36,604 bases of DNA from Hyphomicrobiales bacterium (GTDB lineage: Bacteria; Pseudomonadota; Alphaproteobacteria; Rhizobiales; Beijerinckiaceae), in NCBI GenBank assembly GCA_025362655.1, contig JANYFM010000076.1, positions 1 through 36,604 of the forward strand, in the 5' to 3' direction. Numbering within the stretch: position 1 is the first letter of the stretch; each line of letters opens with the position of its first letter. The notes below the pieces were generated by a model. That model did no database searches. It worked only from the letters and a program-made list of their open reading frames with translations, and was not told the origin of the DNA. Below are positions 1 to 9,951 of this stretch, piece by piece. The translations under genes were made by a program, and so were the position numbers.

Positions 1-1
1 C

Positions 2-124
2 GACGACGCCGACCGCTACGGACCGGCAATCGAACTCGTCAAAATTCTGCACCGGCGCATTGAGGAGGCTGACATCGCCGCGCGCGCCGCGGGGCTGGCG
101 GGGACGAATGAAACCGTGGCGTGA
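2..124 (+). CDS. 3' end of an unidentified CDS (truncated by window edge)
   Basis: Open frame from base 2 (DDADRYGPAIELVKILHRRIEEADIAARAAGLAGTNETVA*) ending at TGA 122-124; too short for a family call. Confidence 0.5.
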   Translation, partial: DDADRYGPAIELVKILHRRIEEADIAARAAGLAGTNETVA

Positions 125-310
125 GCGCCGCGCTCAGGCAAAGCCCGGCATCGCCCCGCGGGAAAACAGCCGCATGGACGCCGGCGATTGTTCGAGCCTG
201 TCCAGCCGGATCGGCCCGGCGTTTGCGCCCGCATGACAACCCGTCCTCCCGCGTGTATGCAGGCCGGGAACGGGCCGCGCGGCGGCCTTCACCGCAAAGG
301 GAGGCTTTCA

Positions 311-952
311 ATGGAAGGCGAGAACCGCGTCCAGAAGGGCGGCGCCGCCGGCGCCATCGGGCACAATTCGGAAAATCTGACCCGCGACGAGAAAGTCGCC
401 AATCTCTATCATTCCAAGAAGGACCGCGTCTTCGTGCGCGGCATTCAAGGCGAGTATAATGTGCAGGCCGAGCTCAACCGCCTGCGCGCCGTGCCGCGCG
501 TGAAGAAGGCGAAGGAGACCGCCTTTATCGACGGTCCCCAATGCTTCAGCCGCCACTACGTGGAGCCCAAGGACGGGATCACCCAGACGTTTCATCTGCA
601 TCTGGAGGAATATGCGCCGGGCGCCTCTTCGCAGAAGCACGGCCACGTCAATGAAGCCGCTTTTTATATTCTCGACGGCGACGGCTACGAGGTTCACGAC
701 GGCATCCGCTATGACTGGCACGCGGGCGATGTCGCCATCGTCCATAACAATTGCGTGCATCAGCATTTTAACGCCAGCACGACGAAGCCGGCGCGCGCCA
801 TCGTTATCAAGACGAAGCCGATGTACCTCTTCCTCAACATGCTCTTTCAAAAGACCGTCAAGGACCGCCCGGTGGACATGACGCCGGAATGCGAAGGGTT
901 TGACGCGCGCGAGGCCGAGGAAGACCTTAATCATCCCAAGGGGGGCTACTGA
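311..952 (+). CDS. cupin domain protein (first of tandem pair)
   Basis: ATG 311 preceded by AAAGGGAGG; cupin motif 1 KHGHVNEAAFYILDGDGYE and motif 2 GDVAIVHNNCVHQHFN. Confidence 0.85.
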   Translation: MEGENRVQKGGAAGAIGHNSENLTRDEKVANLYHSKKDRVFVRGIQGEYNVQAELNRLRAVPRVKKAKETAFIDGPQCFSRHYVEPKDGITQTFHLHLEEYAPGASSQKHGHVNEAAFYILDGDGYEVHDGIRYDWHAGDVAIVHNNCVHQHFNASTTKPARAIVIKTKPMYLFLNMLFQKTVKDRPVDMTPECEGFDAREAEEDLNHPKGGY

Positions 953-953
953 T

Positions 954-1559
954 ATGGCGTGGGGCGAAACCACCTCCTGGCTCGAGGGCAATGCCAATGA
1001 ACGGCTCTACCAGCGCCTGCTTGACGACGCGCAGGACGCGCCCTCGCGCAACAGCCGCCGCAAAAAAATTGTGCGGCCTGCGGATATGCCATGGGAAATG
1101 TCGCGGCAGGGCTTGCTGAAACATCTTATCAACGAGAACATGAACACCCGCATGGAGACGGTCGACGCCTACATGCAGATCATTCCGCCGGGCTCGCGCT
1201 CGGGCCGGCACCGGCACCTCGCCGAGGAATGTGTCTATGTGATTGAGGGCAAGGGCTACGATCTGCACGAGGATTGCGACGTGGAAATCACCGATGTCTT
1301 CGAGTGGAAGCCGGTGGGGAAACTCCAGCGCTTCGAATGGGAGGCGGGCGATGTCATCTACATTCCGCCCAACACCATTCATCAGCATTTCAACGCCGAC
1401 CCGAAAAACCCGGCGCGGCTGATCTCCTCGACGAACCGCATCTTCAAACAGATAGGCCTCAACACGCTCGATCAGATGGAGGACGCCCCGGAATATGACG
1501 CAAAGGTCGTGCTGACGGCGGAGATCGTGCGCGGGTTTTTGCGGGGCGGGCGGAAGTAG
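954..1559 (+). CDS. cupin domain protein (second of tandem pair)
   Basis: ATG 954, 1 nt after the previous stop; GRHRHLAEECVYVIEGKGYD and GDVIYIPPNTIHQHFN cupin motifs. Confidence 0.87.
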   Translation: MAWGETTSWLEGNANERLYQRLLDDAQDAPSRNSRRKKIVRPADMPWEMSRQGLLKHLINENMNTRMETVDAYMQIIPPGSRSGRHRHLAEECVYVIEGKGYDLHEDCDVEITDVFEWKPVGKLQRFEWEAGDVIYIPPNTIHQHFNADPKNPARLISSTNRIFKQIGLNTLDQMEDAPEYDAKVVLTAEIVRGFLRGGRK

Positions 1560-1616
1560 GGCGGCGCGCCGACAGGAGCGGATGAGGGCGGCGCGGGAGA
1601 AGAACATCCCCGCCGC

Positions 1617-3707
1617 TCACCCCGCCTTCCTCCGGCCCTCCCACAGCCAGCCCATCAGCACGCTGCCGAGCAGGGCGATCAGGCCGATAAAGCCTATCGC
1701 CAGCGGCGCGATGCCGATGCCGGTGACAACGCTCGCCCCGGTGCGGCGGATGCCGACATAATCGGAGCCGCCATAGAGCGGGCTCTCGCGCATGGCGGTG
1801 AAGCGGGGCAGGGTGACCGCGTCCGTGCCCGCCGCGCCGATGCGCCGCACGGTTCCCCCTGTCGCCTCCGCCAGCGGCTTGAGCTTGTCCAGCGTTGAGA
1901 CGACCTCCTGAAATTCGCGCGGATTTTCCGGGCCGACATTGACCAGCGTTGTCAGTTCGCCATCGGTCAGTTTGTAGAGGCCGAATTCCCCGACTGTGAC
2001 GTTTGCCCCCGCGAGGCCCGGCCCGCCCGGTGTCAGTGTCAGCTGGCTCGCGCCGCCGGAGGGCGCGGTTATTGTGACCGGCGTTATTTCGCTCTTGAGG
2101 CTTTGGCGGGTGACGCTGATTTCGCGCCCCCGCGCGCTGGCGCGCAAAGCCTCCTCCTCAAGCTCGGGCTCTTTCATCAGCCAGTGCGCGGTTTTGCGCA
2201 GCAGATCGATATGCGGCCCGCCGCCCTGAAAACCGCGCGCCCACAGCCACATTTGGTCCGAGGTCAGCAGCGCCACGCGGCCCTTGCCCTCGCGCGAAAG
2301 CAGCAGCAGCGGCTGGCGGTCGGCGCCCGACATAACAGATACGCCGCGCAGCTTTTCCGTCGGAACCTGGCGGTAGAATTCGCTCCACGCCGGCGGCGAG
2401 GATTGCGAGCCCGGGAGATCGCGGGTGACCGGATGCTTTGCGCCGTCGTCCGTGATGCCGGCGCGAAAAGCCTTCTCGATCAGGCGCCCGTCCGGCCGCG
2501 CCGGCGCGATTTTCCCCAGCGGCGAATAGAACAAGCCGTCACGCCCCGAATAATCAGGGCCGACCGCCAGCAGCAGCGCGCCGCCGTCGCGCACATATTT
2601 CACGATGTTGTCGAAATAGACCGAAGGCAGCACGGTCTGATTCGAATAGCGGTCGAAGATGATCAGATCGAACTCGGTGATCTTGCGGCCGAACAGGTCC
2701 GCCGTCGGAAACGCGATCAGCGACAATTCGCTGGTGGGCACGCTGGCGTCCGCTTTGTCCGGCGGGCGCAGGATGGTGAAATGCACAAGCTCAACATTGG
2801 CGTCGGATTTCAACAAATTGCGCCAGGTGCGCTCGCCCGCGTGGGGCTCGCCGGACACCAGCAGCACTTTCAGCTTGTCGCGCACGCCCTCCACCGTCAC
2901 CACGGCCTTATTGTTGACGGCGGTCAGCTCGCCCGGGAGAACCGCCACATCCAGTTCGAACACGTTGGGGCCGCCGTGCTCGATGCGCACATTGGCGCGC
3001 ACCAGCTGGCCGACGGCGGCGCGCAGGCTCGCCACCTCAATGCCGTCGCGGCGGATAGCGATGGTGACGGGCTCGCCCTTGTCGGCGCTGTCGAGCACGC
3101 GCGCGGTGATGATCTGGTCCTTCCCGACAATGCCGAAACGCGGGGCTTCGACGAGTTCGATGCGCCGGTCCCGCTCGCCCGCGTGGCCGGTGATGAAGGC
3201 GTGCAGCGGCGCGTTGAATCCCAGCGCGGCGGCGGCGGCGGGAATATCGTGCACCACGCCGTCGGTGACGAGGATCGCGCCGCCGACGCGCTCGGGCGGC
3301 ACATCCGACAGCGCGAGGCTGAGCGCCGAGAACAGGCGGGTGCCGTCATTGCCCGAATCCGCGCCGCCGGCGTCAACGAAGCGTGTTTCAATATTGCCGA
3401 GGGCGGCGAGCGATTTTTCGATCTCCGCGCGGGCTTTTTCGGTCTGCGCTTTGCGCTCGCCGATATTCTGGCTGGCGCTTTTGTCGAGCACGACGGCCAC
3501 CACGTCTTTCAGCGGGTTGCGGTCCTCGCGCACCAGCGAGGGATCGGCGAGCGCCGCCAGCACCAGCGCCAGCCCCAGGGCGCGCAGCCACGCGCCGCGC
3601 CGCCGCGCGTAAAAGCCGAGCGCCACAGCGGCAAGGCCGAGCACGCCGAGCGCGGCCAGCACCCAGAGCGGGACGAGCGGCGCGAAGGCGAGGTTGAAGG
3701 AGGTCAA
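1617..3707 (-). CDS. membrane protein with glutamine-amidotransferase-like / VWA-like region, last gene of MoxR-DUF58 operon
   Basis: 696 aa; N- and C-terminal TM segments; VVAVVLDKSASQ (MIDAS-like DxSxS region); 4-bp overlap with upstream gene; operon context. Confidence 0.8.
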   Translation of the reverse strand: MTSFNLAFAPLVPLWVLAALGVLGLAAVALGFYARRRGAWLRALGLALVLAALADPSLVREDRNPLKDVVAVVLDKSASQNIGERKAQTEKARAEIEKSLAALGNIETRFVDAGGADSGNDGTRLFSALSLALSDVPPERVGGAILVTDGVVHDIPAAAAALGFNAPLHAFITGHAGERDRRIELVEAPRFGIVGKDQIITARVLDSADKGEPVTIAIRRDGIEVASLRAAVGQLVRANVRIEHGGPNVFELDVAVLPGELTAVNNKAVVTVEGVRDKLKVLLVSGEPHAGERTWRNLLKSDANVELVHFTILRPPDKADASVPTSELSLIAFPTADLFGRKITEFDLIIFDRYSNQTVLPSVYFDNIVKYVRDGGALLLAVGPDYSGRDGLFYSPLGKIAPARPDGRLIEKAFRAGITDDGAKHPVTRDLPGSQSSPPAWSEFYRQVPTEKLRGVSVMSGADRQPLLLLSREGKGRVALLTSDQMWLWARGFQGGGPHIDLLRKTAHWLMKEPELEEEALRASARGREISVTRQSLKSEITPVTITAPSGGASQLTLTPGGPGLAGANVTVGEFGLYKLTDGELTTLVNVGPENPREFQEVVSTLDKLKPLAEATGGTVRRIGAAGTDAVTLPRFTAMRESPLYGGSDYVGIRRTGASVVTGIGIAPLAIGFIGLIALLGSVLMGWLWEGRRKAG

Positions 3708-6544
3708 TGCCCCAGCCTCTCCAGGAGATCGCGCACATGCACCTGATCGGCTTTATAATTGCCGGTCAGCGTGTACATGACGAGATTGACGCCGCCGCGC
3801 AGCGCCATCTCGCGCTGGCGCGGCGTGCCGGGCACCAGCGGAAACAGCGGTTCTCCGTTGCGCGAGACCGCCCAGGCCGCCGCCAAATCGTTGGACGTGA
3901 TGATCAGCGGCGAGACGCTGTCGCCGGCCCGCGCCGGCCGGTTGGCGCCATCGCCGGCGTCGGGCGGCAGCGCCTCGATCCACGTCTGGCCGATGGAGGT
4001 GCGGCCGATAAAACCATCGAGCAGATAGAAGGTTTTGGTGACCACGTGATCGCGCGGCACGACTTCAAGCTCGGGCACATCGACGTTATCCAGCACCTTG
4101 CGCAGCCATAACTGCTCGGGCGTCGGAGGTCCGCCGGCGCGCGCGGTCAGCGCGTCCCGCGTGTCAAAAACAATCATGCCGCCGTTTTTCATGTAGGCCG
4201 AAATCTGCGTCACCGCGACAGCCGTCGGCAGCGGACGGTCGGGGACGACAGGCCAGTAAATGAACGGATAGAAAGCCAATTCATCGCGGGCGGGATCCAG
4301 CCCGATGGGCTCGCCCGGGCTAAGCGAGGTGCGCGCCGCCAGCGCCAGCGACAGGGCGGCAAGGCCAAGCTGGCTGGCCTCATCGACCCGCGCATTGCCG
4401 GTGACGATATAAGCGAGCCGCGTCTTCAGCACGGACTCAAGCTCCTTCGGGCTCGGCGGCAGCGGCGCGGCGATTCCCGGGCGCGGCTGGAAAGGCCGGT
4501 CTGTTTGCGCAACAGCGGGCGGCGCATGGGCGATCATGGCAAAGGCAACCGCCACAGCCAGCGCGGCCGCGGCGGGACGACGGCGCAACCCGGCAAGCCC
4601 GCCCGCCAGCCAGATCGACACAATCGCGTCCAGCGTCAGCAGCAGGAAGGCGATCGATACGATGGATGGACGCAGATCGACGGGTTCGGCGTTGCGCAGG
4701 GGTTCCATCACGAGCGTCAGTCCCTCAAGGTTGGCGGGCTCCAGCCTATCACCGGGCGCCAGCGCATTGACAGCGGTCAAAGCGTCGCCTGGGCCATAAA
4801 ATCCGGGCGGATGCTCCGCCGTTGCCAAGCCCTGATAGTTCTGCGGAATGGGCTTGGCGCTTAGCGGCGGCGGGCCCAGCGCGCCAAATCCATCGAGAGT
4901 GCGGGATGGAGCGATGGTCTCGGCCGACAGCGGCGGCGGGCTCGCGGGGTCCGTCGCGGCGGCGGCGCCGGGGTCGGCGGCCATCGATAGAACCCGCCGG
5001 AGAATATCGACGAACAAGCCCGACAAAGGCAGGTTCGACCAGGTGGTGTCCGCCGTCACATGCACCAGCACGATCAGCCCTTTGCCGCGGCGCGCGGCTG
5101 TTATCAGCGGCGTGCCATCCGCCAGCGCCGCCCAGGTTTTGCCGGGCAGGCCGGCTTCAGGCTCCGCCAGCACTTGCCTTGTGACGGTGACTTCCCCGAC
5201 GGCGTTGAGGCCGAACAGCGGGCTTTCGCGCTCGAAGGGCGCGAGTTTCTTCGGCGTGTCCCAGGACAGGGAGCCGCCAAGCACACGCCCGCCCCGGCGC
5301 AGCCGCACGGGCGCCAGATCATCCGTTGAGCCGGCGAGCCGCGTGCCGGCGAAACGCAGCAGCAGGCCGCCGTCGTCAACAAAACGCGCGAGCTGGTCAT
5401 GGGCGGGGCCGGCGACAACGCCGACATCCGCCAGCACCATCACGGAAACGCGGTCCTCCAGCAGGCTGCTGACGGGATCGCCGCGCCCGGCGCGCGGCTC
5501 GCGAACGTCGGCGAAAGGCGTCAGCGCTTTGACGAGATAATAGGAGGGCGAAAGCAGCGGCTGCGCGGTGTCCGCGCTGGCGCCCGAGACGACGCCGACG
5601 CGGCGGCGTTTCCAGCGCTCGTCGAGCAGGGTCACCGCGCCGGCGGAGCGCTCGCCGGCGATTTCGATGCGGGCAATCTCATTGCGCAGCTCAATCGGCA
5701 GTTCGAACCGGGCTTTCGTCTCCAGCGCGGAGCCGAAATCAAACGGCGCCTCGCCGATTGTCAGTCCGCGCATATCGAGGGCGCGCAGGGTTCCGCTGGA
5801 GCGGCCTGTCGCAGCGGCGCGCACAGTTTTCACGTCAAGCGCGCCCGCGCCGTTCTCGGCGCCGGCAATGGCGAGCGCCGGGCGGCCTTCTGTGAGAACC
5901 CGCAAGCCGGCGCGGCCTTCCAGCGCGGCGGCCATGCCCTGCGCGAATGCGCGCGAATTGCCGGAGGCGAGACCATCGAAAATCCAGACAGCGTCAGCGT
6001 TTTTGTTGGCGGCGAGGAAACGCTGCGCGGCGGGCAGCGCCGCCATCCGGTCGGGCACGTGGGGCTGGGGCTTCAGCGCCCGCAGGCGCTCAAGGGTTTT
6101 CGCGGCATCGGAGACCGCCACATCGCGGCCGCCTTCGGAGACCGCCAGCAGCGCGGTGGCGCGGCCATCGCGCGCCGCGCTGTTGAGGCGCTCGCCGGCG
6201 GCCAGCACGCGCCGCTCCCAGGCGGGCGCCGCCGGCCAGCCGTCGTCGAGCACAACCAGCAGCGGTCCTTTGCCGGACTCCCCCGGCGGCAGCGGGTTCC
6301 AAACGGGTCCCGCCATCGCCAGAATGATCAGCGCGGCGAGACCGAGGCGCAACGCCAGCAGCCACCACGGCGTTCGCGCCGGCGTCTCCTCCTTCGGCTT
6401 GAGGTCGAGGATGAGTTTCAGCGGCGGAAAGGCGATTCGGCGAGGGCGCGGCGGCGTGATGCGCATCAGATACCAGAGCAGCGGCAGAGCCGCCAAAACG
6501 GTCAATACGAGAGGCGCCGCGAAAGCGAGGGGCAGGCCCAGCAT
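3704..6544 (-). CDS. BatA N-terminal / DUF4159 domain protein
   Basis: 946 aa; N-terminal double TM LPLLWYLMRITPPRPRRIAFPPL typical of BatA-like proteins; C-terminal DUF4159-like region (FYPFIYWPVVPDRPLP...MIVFDTRDA). Confidence 0.85.
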   Translation of the reverse strand: MLGLPLAFAAPLVLTVLAALPLLWYLMRITPPRPRRIAFPPLKLILDLKPKEETPARTPWWLLALRLGLAALIILAMAGPVWNPLPPGESGKGPLLVVLDDGWPAAPAWERRVLAAGERLNSAARDGRATALLAVSEGGRDVAVSDAAKTLERLRALKPQPHVPDRMAALPAAQRFLAANKNADAVWIFDGLASGNSRAFAQGMAAALEGRAGLRVLTEGRPALAIAGAENGAGALDVKTVRAAATGRSSGTLRALDMRGLTIGEAPFDFGSALETKARFELPIELRNEIARIEIAGERSAGAVTLLDERWKRRRVGVVSGASADTAQPLLSPSYYLVKALTPFADVREPRAGRGDPVSSLLEDRVSVMVLADVGVVAGPAHDQLARFVDDGGLLLRFAGTRLAGSTDDLAPVRLRRGGRVLGGSLSWDTPKKLAPFERESPLFGLNAVGEVTVTRQVLAEPEAGLPGKTWAALADGTPLITAARRGKGLIVLVHVTADTTWSNLPLSGLFVDILRRVLSMAADPGAAAATDPASPPPLSAETIAPSRTLDGFGALGPPPLSAKPIPQNYQGLATAEHPPGFYGPGDALTAVNALAPGDRLEPANLEGLTLVMEPLRNAEPVDLRPSIVSIAFLLLTLDAIVSIWLAGGLAGLRRRPAAAALAVAVAFAMIAHAPPAVAQTDRPFQPRPGIAAPLPPSPKELESVLKTRLAYIVTGNARVDEASQLGLAALSLALAARTSLSPGEPIGLDPARDELAFYPFIYWPVVPDRPLPTAVAVTQISAYMKNGGMIVFDTRDALTARAGGPPTPEQLWLRKVLDNVDVPELEVVPRDHVVTKTFYLLDGFIGRTSIGQTWIEALPPDAGDGANRPARAGDSVSPLIITSNDLAAAWAVSRNGEPLFPLVPGTPRQREMALRGGVNLVMYTLTGNYKADQVHVRDLLERLGH

Positions 6545-7491
6545 CAGCTTGCCTCCGCTGCGCCGGGAGCCGCCGGACCCATGCCTGCTTCCAGCCGCAT
6601 GCGCAGCGCCAGCAGCGCTTCGCTGGCGGGCCTGTCGGTGCGGTGCAGGGCAAAGCTCCAGCCGCGCGACGCGCAGGCGGCGCGAACGCCCTCGCGGTGG
6701 GCGGCGAGGCGCAGGATGTAATCCTTCTTGAAACTTTCAGCCTCGCCGACGCGCAGCGTCGCGGTGGAATCAACGTCGAGAAATTCCGTGTGCCCGGTGA
6801 AGGGGAACGTCTCCTCGACCGGGTCGGCGATCATCACCACATGGCCCAGCGCGCCACGCGAGGCCATGCCATGAATGACACGGGTGATATCGTCCCGCGG
6901 AGACAAAAAATCACCGATGAGGACAGCCTGCGTGCGCGGCGCCAAGGCGGCCGCGGGAGGCAGTTCGGCGGCGCTGTCGCCGCCGCGCTTTTCCTCGTCG
7001 ATCATGGCTTCGGCGAAGCGCTCGACGATGCCGCGGGTTGCCAGCGCCCGCGTCAGGCCGGGAATGCCGACGCGCTCGCCGCCGCGCACCAGCAAATCCG
7101 CCAGCGCCAGGCCGAGCGTCAGCGCGCGGTCGACTTTCGGCTGCATGGCAAGGCTGGAGACGTAGTTCATGCCGGGCGAGCGGTCCATCCAAACCCACAC
7201 CGTGTGCGCCGCCTCCCATTCGCGTTCGCGCACGTAAATGCGGTCGTCGCGCGCCGAGCGGCGCCAGTCGATGCGGTTGGTGGATTCGCCCCAGACGAAA
7301 GGACGGAACTGCCAGAAGGTTTCGCCGGTTCCGGCGCGCCTGCGGCCGTGGACGCCATGCATGACGGTCGATGCGATCTCCTTGGCCAGCACCAGCAGGG
7401 CCGGCAGGCGGCGCGACAGATCGAGCGCGCCGCGCTGATGCTGCGCCCCGGTGCCGGTCTCGCTTTTCTCAAGGAGCCGTGCGTCCGCCAT
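6544..7491 (-). CDS. DUF58 domain-containing protein
   Basis: GRRRAGTGETFWQFRPFVWGESTNRIDWRRSARDDRIYVREREWE is the DUF58 signature region; adjacent to moxR. Confidence 0.92.
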   Translation of the reverse strand: MADARLLEKSETGTGAQHQRGALDLSRRLPALLVLAKEIASTVMHGVHGRRRAGTGETFWQFRPFVWGESTNRIDWRRSARDDRIYVREREWEAAHTVWVWMDRSPGMNYVSSLAMQPKVDRALTLGLALADLLVRGGERVGIPGLTRALATRGIVERFAEAMIDEEKRGGDSAAELPPAAALAPRTQAVLIGDFLSPRDDITRVIHGMASRGALGHVVMIADPVEETFPFTGHTEFLDVDSTATLRVGEAESFKKDYILRLAAHREGVRAACASRGWSFALHRTDRPASEALLALRMRLEAGMGPAAPGAAEAS

Positions 7492-7494
7492 GCG

Positions 7495-8505
7495 TCAGCC
7501 CAGCCGATCTGCAAGGCGCTGAATGATGCCGGTGACGGTTTCGCCTTCGGCGCGCGCCGCGAAGGTCAGGGCCATGCGGTGTTTCAGCACGGGCCCGGCG
7601 AGAGCGCGCAAATCGTCGAGCGAGGGCGCGAGGCGCCCGTCGACCAGCGCCCGCGCCCGGGAGGCCAGCATGAGGGATTGCGCCGCGCGCGGACCCGGGC
7701 CCCACGAGATATGTTTGGTGATGGCGGCATCCCCGTCGCCCGGGCGCGCCGCGCGCACGAGGTTGAGAATCGCATCAACGACGCTGTCGCCGACCGGCAG
7801 ACGGCGCACAAGACGCTGCGTCGCCATCAAATCGTCGGCGGTCATCGCGGCTTTCGCGGCCGCCTCGGTCTCGCCGGTGGTTTCGATGAGAATGCGCCTC
7901 TCGGCCTTGCGGTCGGGGTAGAGCACATCAATCTGCATTAAAAAGCGGTCGAGCTGGGCTTCGGGAAGCGGATAGGTGCCTTCCTGCTCAAGCGGATTTT
8001 GCGTGGCGAGCACGTGAAAGGGCTTGGGCAGATCATGGCGCTCGCCGGCGACGGTGACGTGATGCTCCTGCATCGATTGCAGCAGCGCCGACTGGGTGCG
8101 CGGGCTGGCGCGGTTGATTTCGTCGGCCATGAGAAGCTGCGCGAAAATGGGCCCGTGCACGAAGCGGAAGGCGCGCTTGCCGCCGTCGCTCTCCTCCATG
8201 ATTTCAGAACCCAGAATATCGGCGGGCATCAAATCGGGGGTGAACTGCACGCGGCGGGCATCAAGGCCCAGCACGGTCCCAAGCGTTTCCACGAGTTTCG
8301 TTTTGGCGAGGCCGGGAACGCCGACAAGCAGGCCATGGCCGCCGGCGATCAGCGTGACCAGCGCCTGTTCAACGACATGCTCCTGCCCAAAGATCACCGC
8401 GCCGATGGCGGCCCGCGCGGCGGCCACCCGTTCGAGCGCCAGTTCGGCGGCGCGCGCGATGCCCGCTTCCATGGAGAGGGCGTTGTTATCCTGACCGGCG
8501 CTCAT
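7495..8505 (-). CDS. MoxR family AAA ATPase
   Basis: VIFGQEHVVEQALVTLIAGGHGLLVGVPGLAKTKLVETL; LLMADEINRASPRTQSALLQSMQE (Walker B); typical MoxR. Confidence 0.95.
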   Translation of the reverse strand: MSAGQDNNALSMEAGIARAAELALERVAAARAAIGAVIFGQEHVVEQALVTLIAGGHGLLVGVPGLAKTKLVETLGTVLGLDARRVQFTPDLMPADILGSEIMEESDGGKRAFRFVHGPIFAQLLMADEINRASPRTQSALLQSMQEHHVTVAGERHDLPKPFHVLATQNPLEQEGTYPLPEAQLDRFLMQIDVLYPDRKAERRILIETTGETEAAAKAAMTADDLMATQRLVRRLPVGDSVVDAILNLVRAARPGDGDAAITKHISWGPGPRAAQSLMLASRARALVDGRLAPSLDDLRALAGPVLKHRMALTFAARAEGETVTGIIQRLADRLG

Positions 8506-8650
8506 CTCGTCTCCTGGCTTGCCGCGAATCCGGGCTGGATTGAAGCGGCTCTGATCTGCCAGTCTAAGCGACCGGCGGGCTTTGTCGATCCATGGGGTAT
8601 CACAATCTCTTGCCTTCCAAGCGGAATCTGGCCACAGCCATTATGGAGCA

Positions 8651-9277
8651 ATGCGCAGGATTATGGCGAACGATAAGCCAAACAAAGGCGATGCCGCCTC
8701 AGGGACTTCGGCGCTGGAGGGGCTGAGCGGCGCCGCTCTGCGCGCGTCCGCCGCCGGCCTGCCTCCTGTGCATCTGTGGAATCCGCCGTTTTGCGGGGAA
8801 ATCGGCATGCGGATTGCCCGCGACGGAACGTGGTTTTATCAGGGTTCGCCCATCAGCCGGCCGGCCATGGTGCGGCTGTTTTCAACGATCCTGCGCAAAG
8901 ACCCTGAGCGTTTCGTGCTGGTGACACCGGTTGAAATGGTCGCCATTGAGGTCGAGGACGCCCCGTTTCTGGCGGTGGAAATGATTGTGGACGGCGATGA
9001 TGCCGGGCCGGTTCTGCGGTTCCGCACCAATGTCGGGGATGTCGTGACCGCTGATGGAGCCCATCCCCTGCGATTCGAGCCGGGGCCGTCGGGCGGTCTC
9101 AAGCCCTATTTGTTGGTGCGGGGCGGCCTTGAGGCGCTGGTCAGCCGGCCTTTGTTTTATGATTTGGCGGCGCGCGGCGAGATGCGCGACATCGGCGGAT
9201 GCGCGATGTATGGAGTGGTTTCCGCCGGGGAATTTTTCGCCATGTGTCCGGCGGCGGAGCTAGAAGACTTTTCATGA
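8651..9277 (+). CDS. DUF1285 domain-containing protein
   Basis: PPVHLWNPPFCGEIGMRIARDGTWFYQGSPISRPAMVRLFSTILRKDPERFVLVTPVE; start 8651 or 8663; divergent from moxR. Confidence 0.9.
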   Translation: MRRIMANDKPNKGDAASGTSALEGLSGAALRASAAGLPPVHLWNPPFCGEIGMRIARDGTWFYQGSPISRPAMVRLFSTILRKDPERFVLVTPVEMVAIEVEDAPFLAVEMIVDGDDAGPVLRFRTNVGDVVTADGAHPLRFEPGPSGGLKPYLLVRGGLEALVSRPLFYDLAARGEMRDIGGCAMYGVVSAGEFFAMCPAAELEDFS

Positions 9278-9951
9278 GCCCTGAGGAGACTTTGAGACAC
9301 GCGGACCCTCCCTTTTCAGCGCAGGATGTGCGGACGCGCGCCCGCGCCCGGCTCAGCCTCGATCCCTCGCAACTCGGCCTGAAACCGGTCGATGCGGAGC
9401 GCTGGGGCGATCACGTGCTCAACCCCGGCGCTTTTCCGGTTGCGGAGCGGCAGGGCGGGCGGCCCGCCGCGGTGCTGGTGCCGGTTGTCGCGCGGCCTGG
9501 CGGCGCCACGGTCCTGCTCACCCAGCGCGCCTCAAAATTGCGCCAGCATTCGGGCCAGATCGCTTTCCCCGGCGGCAAGATTGATGCCGCCGACGCTTCG
9601 CCCGTGGCCGCGGCGTTGCGCGAGGCGCGCGAGGAGATCGGGCTCAGCGAGGGCCGCATCGAACCGCTCGGCTATCTCGATCCCTACATCACGGGCACGG
9701 ATTTTCGCGTCTTTCCCGTGCTGGCCATCGTGACGCCGCCGTTTGAGCTTGCCATCAACCCGGACGAGGTCGAGGACGCGTTCGAGGTTCCCTTAAGTTT
9801 TTTGATGCATCCGGCCAATCACCGGCTTGAATCGCGCGAGGTGTTTGGCGCGCAGCGGCAGTTTCACGCCATGCCCTGGGGGGAGCGATACATCTGGGGC
9901 GCGACAGCGGGCATGCTGCTCAACCTCTACAAGAGGCTCTGGCATCCATGA
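9274..9951 (+). CDS. NUDIX hydrolase, CoA pyrophosphatase-like
   Basis: Nudix box GGKIDAADASPVAAALREAREEIGL; ATGA overlap with upstream stop. Confidence 0.92.
   Translation: MSPEETLRHADPPFSAQDVRTRARARLSLDPSQLGLKPVDAERWGDHVLNPGAFPVAERQGGRPAAVLVPVVARPGGATVLLTQRASKLRQHSGQIAFPGGKIDAADASPVAAALREAREEIGLSEGRIEPLGYLDPYITGTDFRVFPVLAIVTPPFELAINPDEVEDAFEVPLSFLMHPANHRLESREVFGAQRQFHAMPWGERYIWGATAGMLLNLYKRLWHP

Noticed and set aside
1588-1616. Possible terminator GCGGCGCGGG...CCCCGCCGC between the second cupin and the convergent membrane gene
   Set aside because: Stem needs a bulge and there is no T-tract; too weak to annotate.
2103-3746. 547-aa ORF on + strand opposite the membrane protein gene
   Set aside because: Antisense shadow ORF from high GC; Arg/Ala/His-rich with no recognisable domain, while the minus-strand product has clear TM segments and operon context.
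5399-7941. Long + strand ORFs (440, 387 and 432 aa) over the BatA/DUF58/MoxR genes
   Set aside because: Opposite strand encodes well-recognised families; these are low-complexity Arg/Gly/Ala products.
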